From: a bacterium BMS3Abin03
GTDB lineage: Bacteria > Bacteroidota > Ignavibacteria > Ignavibacteriales > Ignavibacteriaceae
Direction: 5' to 3'
DNA length: 53,593 nucleotides
NCBI GenBank assembly: GCA_022340715.1
Contig: JAJDNK010000170.1
Location: forward strand, 1 to 53,593
Part shown: positions 16,791 through 24,206 of the stretch, piece by piece
How positions within the stretch are numbered: the first letter of the stretch is position 1
Layout of the letters: each line of letters begins with the position of its first letter
Made by a program: the position numbers and the translations under genes
The notes under the pieces: model-generated
Database searches by the model: none
What the model saw: only the letters and a program-made list of their open reading frames with translations
Told to the model about the DNA's origin: nothing

Positions 16791-17393
16791 ATGGATGCAC
16801 GAAAAAAATTTGATCCGAAAGAGCTCTTAAAGCCCGATAATATGCTTCGTCTTTATGCAAGTGGAGCATTTCCTATGGCGACCGATAAATATGGTAGTAT
16901 AAACTGGTATCTGCCAGAGATAAGAACCATAATTCCCCTGGATGATTTTAATTATCCACGTTCCGCACGCAAAGCTATTGAAAAATCCAATTTCCGGATA
17001 AAATTTAATTCTGATTTTAGTAAAGTCTTAACCGGCTGTGCAGGTCGCGATGAAACATGGATTTCGCAGGAACTGATGGATGCATATAAAAGATTGCACA
17101 AAAGAGGTCACGTGCATTCTGTTGAAACGTGGCAAGATGGTAATCTGGTTGGAGGTTTATTCGGTGTATCATTTAGAGGGGCTTTTTTCGGTGAATCGAT
17201 GTTCTCAAAAGTTTCAGAAGCATCTAAAGCTGCACTTATAGCATTAATTAATCATCTTATTGAAAAGGATTTTGTTCTTCTGGATGTTCAGTATTTAACC
17301 GGACATTTACAGATGTTTGGTGCAATAGAAATTACTTTCGATGAATATACCGGCTTACTTCACAAAGCTTACACACGTGGTTGCGAGTTTTAA
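16791..17393 (+). CDS. aat: leucyl/phenylalanyl-tRNA--protein transferase
   Basis: This cytoplasmic enzyme adds Leu or Phe from charged tRNA to proteins with N-terminal Lys or Arg, marking them for the ClpS/ClpAP N-end-rule route. Family motifs in order are YASGAFPMA (22-30), INWYLPE, HVHSVETWQ, GLFGVSFRGAFFGESMFS, then ASKAALIAL and LLDVQYLTGHL with the closing FGAIEI. The length of 200 residues is at the short end but complete. It is divergent from arcC and convergent with the M24 peptidase gene. Confidence 0.95.
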   Translation: MDARKKFDPKELLKPDNMLRLYASGAFPMATDKYGSINWYLPEIRTIIPLDDFNYPRSARKAIEKSNFRIKFNSDFSKVLTGCAGRDETWISQELMDAYKRLHKRGHVHSVETWQDGNLVGGLFGVSFRGAFFGESMFSKVSEASKAALIALINHLIEKDFVLLDVQYLTGHLQMFGAIEITFDEYTGLLHKAYTRGCEF

Positions 17394-17413
17394 GAATTTC
17401 TTTCTCGATAATT

Positions 17414-18610
17414 TTATTTTGTATTTATCAGTATTAATCCAAGTTGAGGTGTAGAGATAAATTCACAGCCCTCTTTAGTAAGATAAACTTCTTCTTCAAG
17501 TGTTGAAACTCCGTAACCTTCAACAGGAAGTCGCGGCTCAATTGTGAAGACCTGGTTTTCCTCCAATTCCATAAAAGGAGCATTACCATATCTTTCCCAG
17601 GAAGGAAATAAACCAGCAACACCATCGTGCACAGTTTTGCCAACCTGGTGACCCAAACCGTGTGCATATTCCGGGTAACCGTTTTCTATTATGTAATTTC
17701 TTGCAATTGCATCCATATCAACTCCTTTAACCCCTGGTTTTAAAGCCTTTGCAACTTTTTGTATAGAATCTCTTATGATTTCAAATCCCTTTTGAACAGG
17801 TTCTGGCGGTTTTTCTTCACCATCGTTTAGAACATACCAGGTTCTTTGAAGATCGGAACAATAACCTTTGTACATTATACCAAAGTCCATATTAACTAAA
17901 GTTCCTTTTTGAATTTTCTTATCACTCGGTCCCATATGTGGTCCTGAAGGATTGGGCCCTGCAAAAACGGCAGGACAATGAGTTTCTTCCCATCCCAGTT
18001 CAAATCCTTTATCGAATGTAATTTTCTTTATATGTTCTGCAACTTCTATTTCACTCACACCCGGCTTGATAAAATTTGTTGCCTCATCAAATATCTTTAG
18101 CGTTTCATCAACAGCCTCTTTCATGATAGAAAGTTCAGTTACAGATTTTCTTCCACGCAAAGCTGAAATGATTTCTTCAGCGCCGGTAAGCTTGTTTTCG
18201 AATCCGGTTCCTTTAAGATGATCAAGTAATTTCAGGAACATTCCATGAGTTAGTCCATCAGCAAGCACCGAAGTTTTAGAGAAGTTAATCGCAATCTTTT
18301 CAGGATTTTTCTTTTTCAGATATTCTTGTAATGGTTCACGAATTGACTTCAGATATCCGGTTATGTTTTTATATAAACCCGCTTTTACGAAATTTTCTTC
18401 TTCCATATCTCCTACAATTGCAGTAGTATCGCCGTCTTTATTTATTATAAAAGCCGCTTCCCAGGTTGAATTATTTCCGACTACCATGTCCATTGCAGCA
18501 TCGTGATTAATCGAACTTTCTCTTACAAATGTTAACCACATATCGATATCTTTTTCTTTCAGGATATCTACAGTTTGAGCTATTTTTTCCTTAAATATCT
18601 GCTTACTCAT
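17414..18610 (-). CDS. M24 family Xaa-Pro-type metallopeptidase
   Basis: This is a pita-bread metallopeptidase of 398 residues. It has an N-terminal creatinase/prolidase-type domain (1-160) and a C-terminal M24 catalytic domain. The five metal ligands can be placed: Asp in NMDFG, Asp in YCSDLQR, His in HGLGHQVG (near 317), Glu in FTIEPRL and Glu in LEEEVYL. It is likely a cytoplasmic aminopeptidase P or Xaa-Pro dipeptidase-like enzyme; exact specificity is not readable. It is transcribed away from gdhA and toward aat. Confidence 0.9.
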   Translation of the reverse strand: MSKQIFKEKIAQTVDILKEKDIDMWLTFVRESSINHDAAMDMVVGNNSTWEAAFIINKDGDTTAIVGDMEEENFVKAGLYKNITGYLKSIREPLQEYLKKKNPEKIAINFSKTSVLADGLTHGMFLKLLDHLKGTGFENKLTGAEEIISALRGRKSVTELSIMKEAVDETLKIFDEATNFIKPGVSEIEVAEHIKKITFDKGFELGWEETHCPAVFAGPNPSGPHMGPSDKKIQKGTLVNMDFGIMYKGYCSDLQRTWYVLNDGEEKPPEPVQKGFEIIRDSIQKVAKALKPGVKGVDMDAIARNYIIENGYPEYAHGLGHQVGKTVHDGVAGLFPSWERYGNAPFMELEENQVFTIEPRLPVEGYGVSTLEEEVYLTKEGCEFISTPQLGLILINTK

Positions 18611-18722
18611 TTTAAACCTCGCTGAATAAAAATTATTCGAATAAAGTGCAATTTATCAAATAACTTTGGAAGATTCTATCTAATTTGAATAATGGGAAAC
18701 TTGTTTAAATGCACATGATTTA

Positions 18723-18755
18723 TTGATATGCTTTGAAGGATTTTTGCTAATTTTG
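18723..18755 (+). promoter_or_regulatory. possible gdhA promoter
   Basis: TAATTTTG at 18748-18755 matches the Bacteroidota-type -7 element TAnnTTTG, and a TTG at 18723-18725 lies 22 bases upstream, slightly wider than the usual 19-21. The predicted start would leave a leader of about 35 bases before the gdhA ATG. Weak but correctly placed. Confidence 0.35.
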
Positions 18756-18798
18756 TAGACGATTTTTTAAATAAAAATTTTTAATCTGAGAGGAAAAA

Positions 18799-20139
18799 AT
18801 GAACGCCTACGTTGAAACAGTTCTGGCCAATGTGAAAGCTAAAAATCCGAACGAACCTGAATTTCATCAGGCTGTTGAAGAAGTGCTTGAATCTCTGGAA
18901 GTAGTTCTTGAACGTCATCCTGAATACCAATCAATGAAGATATTAGAAAGAATGACCGAACCAGAAAGAGTAATAATGTTCAGAGTACCATGGATGGATG
19001 ACCAGGGAGAGATTCACATCAACCGTGGATTTAGAATTGAAATGAACAGTGCAATCGGACCATATAAAGGCGGATTAAGATTTCACCCTTCAGTAACACT
19101 TGGCATACTTAAGTTTCTTGCTTTTGAACAGGTTTTTAAAAATGCACTAACAACTTTGCCGATGGGTGGTGGTAAAGGTGGATCGGACTTTAATCCCAAA
19201 GGAAAGAGTGATAATGAAATTATGCGCTTCTGCCAAAGCTTTATGACTGAACTTAGCAGACACATCGGACCTAACACAGATGTGCCCGCCGGTGATATTG
19301 GTGTTGGTACGAGAGAGATCGGATTTTTATACGGTCAGTACAAAAGAATAAGGAACGAATCAACCGGTGTACTGACAGGCAAAGGTATAAACTGGGGAGG
19401 TTCTCTAATTCGTCCAGAGGCAACAGGTTTTGGTGCCGTGTATTTTGCTAATGAAATGTTAAAGACGAAAAACACCTCTTTCGATGAAAAGACAGTTCTT
19501 GTTTCAGGATTTGGCAATGTAGCATGGGGCGCAGTTCAAAAAGTAAATGATCTTGGTGGTAAAGTTGTAACTCTCTCCGGTCCGGATGGATTCATTCACG
19601 ATCCCGAAGGAGTAAAGGGAAAAAAAGTAGATTTTATGTTGAAGCTAAGAGCCAGCAATAAAGATGCTGTTGAAGATTATGCCAAAATGTTTGATGTACA
19701 GTTTTATGCAGGTAAAAAACCCTGGGGAATAAAAGCAGATGTTGCTCTTCCTTGTGCAACCGAAAATGAAATTTATGAACACGATGCCAAAGAGCTTGTT
19801 AAGAACGGATGTATATGCGTTTGTGAAGGAGCCAATATGCCAACTACAATTGAAGCATATCATGTATTTAACGAAGCAAAGATTTTATACGCGCCGGGTA
19901 AAGCTTCAAATGCTGGTGGAGTGGCAACTTCAGGACTCGAGATGTCGCAAAACAGCATGAGACTTCCATGGCCAAAAGAAGAAGTAGATAAAAGACTTCA
20001 TGAAATTATGATAAGAATTCATAGTACCTGCCTGACAACTGCAGAAAAATTTGGTACGCCAGGTAATTATGTGAACGGTGCTAACATAGCAGGCTTCCTT
20101 AAAGTTGCAGATGCAATGCTTGATCAGGGATTAGTCTGA
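18799..20139 (+). CDS. gdhA: NADP-type glutamate dehydrogenase
   Basis: This is a hexameric glutamate dehydrogenase interconverting 2-oxoglutarate plus ammonia and glutamate. The 446-residue length and the segments GPYKGGLRFHP, PMGGGKGGSDFNPKGK (catalytic Lys126) and DVPAGDIGVG are those of the NADP(H)-preferring E. coli GdhA class. The Rossmann domain begins at VLVSGFGNVAWGAV, with S-G after the second strand consistent with NADP use. A GAGAGG ribosome site precedes the ATG. It is monocistronic and probably assimilatory. Confidence 0.96.
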   Translation: MNAYVETVLANVKAKNPNEPEFHQAVEEVLESLEVVLERHPEYQSMKILERMTEPERVIMFRVPWMDDQGEIHINRGFRIEMNSAIGPYKGGLRFHPSVTLGILKFLAFEQVFKNALTTLPMGGGKGGSDFNPKGKSDNEIMRFCQSFMTELSRHIGPNTDVPAGDIGVGTREIGFLYGQYKRIRNESTGVLTGKGINWGGSLIRPEATGFGAVYFANEMLKTKNTSFDEKTVLVSGFGNVAWGAVQKVNDLGGKVVTLSGPDGFIHDPEGVKGKKVDFMLKLRASNKDAVEDYAKMFDVQFYAGKKPWGIKADVALPCATENEIYEHDAKELVKNGCICVCEGANMPTTIEAYHVFNEAKILYAPGKASNAGGVATSGLEMSQNSMRLPWPKEEVDKRLHEIMIRIHSTCLTTAEKFGTPGNYVNGANIAGFLKVADAMLDQGLV

Positions 20140-20371
20140 TTGTAATTAATTCATTAAGTGTTCTTATTTACGGATTAAAAAAATCACTTCGTTTCAGAAT
20201 AGAATTCCTTATCAACTTGGGGGTTTTTTATATTAACCAAGATTAGAGGAATTGAAAGATCGATACTTTCTGGTGTATATGTCATTCCGGAAATCTAAGC
20301 ATATATAACTTGCCAATTATCAAATATTTATTTATTCACATAAAATTTTCAGATAAAACTAATTTCTCTTC

Positions 20372-20402
20372 TTGACTTGAATATTGAATATTTTTAGCTT
20401 TA
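20372..20402 (+). promoter_or_regulatory. promoter of the galactan locus
   Basis: TTG (20372-20374), a 20-base spacer and TAGCTTTA (20395-20402) fit the Bacteroidota-type TTTG-N19-21-TAnnTTTG promoter with one mismatch in the last base. Transcription would begin near 20409, directly in front of the palindromic operator, leaving a leader of about 20 bases before the lacI-type ATG. Confidence 0.5.
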
Positions 20403-20412
20403 CAACGTTCCC

Positions 20413-20424
20413 GCAAACGTTTGC
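20413..20424. promoter_or_regulatory. LacI-family operator palindrome
   Basis: GCAAACGTTTGC is a perfect 12-bp palindrome with a central CG, the hallmark of LacI/PurR-family operators (the PurR core is the same). It begins 11 bases after the -7 element and ends four bases before the regulator's ATG, so bound repressor would block transcription start. I found no second copy in the intergenic gaps of the locus by eye. Confidence 0.75.
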
Positions 20425-20428
20425 AGAA

Positions 20429-21433
20429 ATGAAACAGGTAACTATAAAAAATATTGCTTCAACACTTAATCTATCAGTATCAACTGTATCTCGTGCTTTG
20501 AATGACCATCCTGACATACATACAAAAACAAAAAGGTTAGTTAAAAAAGCCGCTGTAGAATTAGGATATAATCCAAACATTATAGCCCGCAGTCTTAAGT
20601 CGAGCCGATCAAACCAGATTGGTGTAATTGTTCCTGAGATAAGGCATGATTTTTTTGCAAATGCCATAAGTGGAATCGAAGAAGTTGCATACCAAAAAGG
20701 TTATACGATAATTATTGCTCAATCAAATGAGCAGCAGGAAAGAGAAGTTATAAATTTAAATTCGATGTACCTTCATCGCGTTGCGGGAATAATAGTTTCT
20801 ATTTCTCAAACTACAACAAGCAGTTCACATTTTAAACGACTTATTGAGCGCGGGGTAAAGATGGTATTTTTTGACCGGGTTTGTGATGACCTCGATACAC
20901 CTAGAGTTCGTGTAGATGATATGGAAAGTTCTTACAAAGTCGTTGAATATCTTATTAAACATGGCTATAAAAAAGTAATTCACTTTGCCGGTCCACGTAC
21001 TCTTGAAATTTGTAGGAACAGGAGGCGTGGTTATGAAAAAGCCCTTAAAGATTTGAGGGTCGGATATGAACCGTTAATATTTGAAGGAGGTATGCATGAA
21101 AGCGATGGTTATAATCTGGCAAACGAATTACTCAAGAATGGAATTAATAGCTGTGCTATTTTCGCAGTGAACGACCCGGTAGCAGTAGGAGCTGTTAAGA
21201 GATTAAAAGAATCACATATTGAAATACCCGGACAAATTGGAATAGTGGGATTTTCCAACAATCCAATAACTGAAATGATTAGTCCGGCACTCAGCACAGT
21301 TGATCAACACTCATTTGAAATGGGAAGAAAAGCAGCGGAAATTCTGATCGATCAAATCGAGGGTGGAAAATATCCAAGTTCTGAATTAGATATAAAACTT
21401 GAAACTAAATTAATCTTAAGAGAATCAACCTGA
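20429..21433 (+). CDS. LacI-family transcriptional regulator
   Basis: This is a DNA-binding repressor of 334 residues. The N-terminal helix-turn-helix reads TIKNIASTLNLSVSTVSRALN, followed by the hinge with ARSLKS, which in the family inserts a leucine at the central CG of the operator. A periplasmic-binding-protein-like sugar domain follows (IGVIVPEIRHDFFANAI, through FAVNDPVAVGAV and VGFSNNP). I set the start at 20429. The upstream in-frame ATG at 20384 lies inside the apparent promoter and would place the operator within the coding sequence. As the first gene of the galactan locus, its inducer is probably galactose or a galacto-oligosaccharide (inference). Confidence 0.9.
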   Translation: MKQVTIKNIASTLNLSVSTVSRALNDHPDIHTKTKRLVKKAAVELGYNPNIIARSLKSSRSNQIGVIVPEIRHDFFANAISGIEEVAYQKGYTIIIAQSNEQQEREVINLNSMYLHRVAGIIVSISQTTTSSSHFKRLIERGVKMVFFDRVCDDLDTPRVRVDDMESSYKVVEYLIKHGYKKVIHFAGPRTLEICRNRRRGYEKALKDLRVGYEPLIFEGGMHESDGYNLANELLKNGINSCAIFAVNDPVAVGAVKRLKESHIEIPGQIGIVGFSNNPITEMISPALSTVDQHSFEMGRKAAEILIDQIEGGKYPSSELDIKLETKLILREST

Positions 21434-21450
21434 AAATTTTTTACAATGTT

Positions 21451-21470
21451 ACCTGCACGAGATTGCAGGT
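21451..21470 (+). other. hairpin in the galT leader
   Basis: ACCTGCA (21451-21457) pairs with TGCAGGT (21464-21470) over a 6-base loop. The hairpin ends seven bases before the galT ATG. It has no downstream T-run, so it is not a standard terminator. By position it could hinder ribosome entry at galT or set the ratio between regulator and galT. Confidence 0.4.
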
Positions 21471-21477
21471 TTAATTT

Positions 21478-22530
21478 ATGATATTTGAACAAAGCCACAG
21501 AAGATTTAATCCTTTAACAGGGGAATGGGTACTCGTTTCACCTCAAAGAACCAAAAGACCCTGGCAGGGAAAGGTTGAGGAATTATCAATATGTGAAATT
21601 CCTGTATATAAAGAACATTGTTATCTCTGCCCTAAGAATAAACGAGCGAGCGGAGAAATTAATCCGGCATATACGTCAACTTTTGTATTTGAAAATGATT
21701 TTAGTGCTTTACAGAAGAATACCGCAAGCTTCAACACGAGAGAATCCGATTTATTGAAAGCTAAATCTGAAAAAGGAATTTGCAGAGTCGTCTGTTTTTC
21801 TCCCAAACACAATCTTACTCTTGCAGAACTTGATGTAGAAGAAATCATTAAGGTAATAAAAACCTGGCAGGATGAATACGCGTCTCTCGGTAAAGAATCC
21901 TTTATTAATTACATACAGATATTTGAAAATAAAGGTGAGATAATGGGATGCAGTAATCCGCATCCTCACGGACAGATATGGGCACAGGAAACAATTCCGA
22001 ATGATCCCGCGAAAGAGCAACGTAATCAATTGAAATATTATAAAGACAATAAAAAAACTTTATTAAGTGATTATGTTGAACTTGAACTGCAAAAGCAAGA
22101 AAGAATAGTCTTTGAAAATGATGGCTTTATCATCCTGGTTCCTTTCTGGGCCGTCTGGCCTTTTGAAACTATAATTGTTACAAAAAGATCTGTTCAAAAT
22201 ATTCTTGAATTAAACGAGAAGGAAGTTGAAGAATTTGCCAAGGTAATAAAACTTATTACAGTTAAATATGATAATCTTTTTAATGTTTCATTTCCTTATT
22301 CGGCAGGAATTCACCAGGCACCTACAGATGGCAAAGATCATCCGGAATGGCATTTCCATATGCATTTTTATCCTCCGCTTTTAAGATCGGCAACTATTAA
22401 AAAGTTCATGGTCGGATATGAAATGCTTGCCGAACCTCAGCGGGATATTACATCGGAAAGAAGTACGGAAATTCTGAAACAGACAAGCGGTGTTCATTTT
22501 TCTTTAAAAGTAACAGATGAAAAAAAGTAG
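21478..22530 (+). CDS. galT: galactose-1-phosphate uridylyltransferase
   Basis: This is a Leloir-pathway enzyme exchanging UMP between UDP-glucose and galactose-1-phosphate. The HPHGQ motif is at residues 162-166, with H164 the nucleophile that carries UMP. The N-terminal CYLCPKN region supplies metal-binding cysteines, and HPEWHFHMHFYPP is the second histidine-rich site. The 350-residue length is typical. It follows the regulator gene and its last 14 bases overlap the start of the parvulin gene, so those two are translationally linked. GalE and GalM are not in the window. Confidence 0.96.
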   Translation: MIFEQSHRRFNPLTGEWVLVSPQRTKRPWQGKVEELSICEIPVYKEHCYLCPKNKRASGEINPAYTSTFVFENDFSALQKNTASFNTRESDLLKAKSEKGICRVVCFSPKHNLTLAELDVEEIIKVIKTWQDEYASLGKESFINYIQIFENKGEIMGCSNPHPHGQIWAQETIPNDPAKEQRNQLKYYKDNKKTLLSDYVELELQKQERIVFENDGFIILVPFWAVWPFETIIVTKRSVQNILELNEKEVEEFAKVIKLITVKYDNLFNVSFPYSAGIHQAPTDGKDHPEWHFHMHFYPPLLRSATIKKFMVGYEMLAEPQRDITSERSTEILKQTSGVHFSLKVTDEKK

Positions 22531-24199
22531 AATAGCAATATTAGTTCTGAGTTGTTTCCTTTTGGGAAATTTATTCAGCATTGCCTATTGCACTGATAAT
22601 GCAAAGAACGATACACTTGCTTTAGTCGATCAAAAGGCAATAACGACAGAGGACTTCATTACTGCGTATAAAGAGAAAATGAGAAAAGTCGGATTAACGG
22701 ATAATGTTGAAACAAGAGTACAGTACCTGAGGAATCTTATAAGCGACGAGTTATTGATTGCAGAAGCGAAAAATCAAGGATTGGATAAAACAGAAACTGC
22801 ACAAAAAGAATATAAGCGTATTCGACTTCAGGAACTATTAAATACTTACACAATAAAACATATTTCACCGGGCATCAACATTACTGAAGATGATCTGGCA
22901 AAGTTATATGCGAAATTTAACACGAAGGTTAAAGTAAGTCATCTTTATGCAGCAACAAAAGAAAAAGCAGATTCTTTATACAGAGAATTAATGAAGGGAA
23001 AAAAGTTTGAAGATCTTGCAAGGGAAAACTTTAATGATACCGGATTAAAAAACAACGGTGGTTCGGTTGGTTATATTGCTATCGATGAGATGGATCCGGA
23101 TTTTGAAAAAGCTGCATTCTCGATGAATATTGGCAAAATATCAAAGCCGGTAAAAACGGTTGAGGGATATAGCATAATTAGAGTCGAAGATATTAAAAGT
23201 AATCCATTGCTTACTGAAAATGAATTTTTAAAAGTACATGATAAACTTAAAGCATTTGCTCGAAAGCGTGCATTTGAAGAAGCATCCAAACAATATGCAA
23301 ATTCTCTTCGTGAAAAACTTAATACAAAGTTTAACGATGAAATTATATCGAAGATATTTAAGACTATTGCAGATAAATCATTGCTTGATTTTTCTGAAGC
23401 ACCTTCAAGCCTTTTGCATGAAGATCTGAATAAGACAGTAGTTTATTCCGGAATAGGGAATTGGAGTCTAAAGAGACTTATTGATGAAATGAACATGGTT
23501 TCTGATAAACAAAGAAAATTTATAAGAACCAAAGAAAATCTTGAAGATGTAATTGCAGGACTGGTAAACAGGGAATACATTGAACAGAAGGCGGTTACAG
23601 AAGGATTGGATAGGACGCCTGCATTTCAGAAAAATGTTCGGTATAACTTTGAAACATTTTTACTTGCAACAATTGAAAAAAAATTAAAAGATAAAATTCG
23701 TATTTCACCTGATTCAGTAAAATCTTATTACGCTGATAATATAAATCTTTTTACTGAGGGTCCGACAATCAGGCTTAGTTCTATTCTTGTTGATAATCAA
23801 TCACTTGTTGATTCCATAAAATTTATGCTTGATAATGGAGAATCGTTTGATGATCTGGCAAAAAAATATTCCATCCAAAGAATGACTGCAGAAGACAGCG
23901 GTGATATGGGATATTTTAAAAGAAGTGAACTGGATGATCTTGCCGATGAAGTGTTTGCATTAGAGATCGGTCAATGGGCAGGTCCGTTTTCTAGCCAGGG
24001 AAAATACGTTTTTCTTAAGTGTACTGATTTAACAAAGCCGGTTACAAAATCATTCGATGAAACTAAAAAAGATATTGAATTGACACTAATTAGTTTTAAA
24101 TGGTTCAAAGAAAGAGATAAATACGTTGAGTCGTTGAAGAAGAATATCAGTTACCAGATGTTCCCGAAAAAATTATATGATATTAAAATTAACCAATGA
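22517..24199 (+). CDS. periplasmic PpiC-type peptidyl-prolyl isomerase
   Basis: This is a SurA/PrsA-like folding factor of 560 residues. It has an N-terminal signal sequence (1-25; the IAYC is a poor lipobox, so periplasmic release is more likely than lipidation) and an alpha-helical chaperone region. There are two parvulin domains: about 127-228 with VKVSHLYA, GGSVGYIA and the closing VEGYSIIRV; and about 415-510 with LSSILV, SGDMGYFKRSEL and GKYVFLKC. It overlaps galT by 14 bases and precedes the TonB receptor by seven, so it is probably dedicated to, or at least co-produced with, the large outer-membrane proteins of this locus. Confidence 0.88.
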   Translation: MKKSRIAILVLSCFLLGNLFSIAYCTDNAKNDTLALVDQKAITTEDFITAYKEKMRKVGLTDNVETRVQYLRNLISDELLIAEAKNQGLDKTETAQKEYKRIRLQELLNTYTIKHISPGINITEDDLAKLYAKFNTKVKVSHLYAATKEKADSLYRELMKGKKFEDLARENFNDTGLKNNGGSVGYIAIDEMDPDFEKAAFSMNIGKISKPVKTVEGYSIIRVEDIKSNPLLTENEFLKVHDKLKAFARKRAFEEASKQYANSLREKLNTKFNDEIISKIFKTIADKSLLDFSEAPSSLLHEDLNKTVVYSGIGNWSLKRLIDEMNMVSDKQRKFIRTKENLEDVIAGLVNREYIEQKAVTEGLDRTPAFQKNVRYNFETFLLATIEKKLKDKIRISPDSVKSYYADNINLFTEGPTIRLSSILVDNQSLVDSIKFMLDNGESFDDLAKKYSIQRMTAEDSGDMGYFKRSELDDLADEVFALEIGQWAGPFSSQGKYVFLKCTDLTKPVTKSFDETKKDIELTLISFKWFKERDKYVESLKKNISYQMFPKKLYDIKINQ

Positions 24200-24206
24200 T
24201 TATTAT

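Noticed and set aside
20384-20428. Earlier ATG for the LacI-type regulator
   Set aside because: It lies within the presumed promoter, adds 15 residues absent from the family and would put the operator inside the coding sequence.
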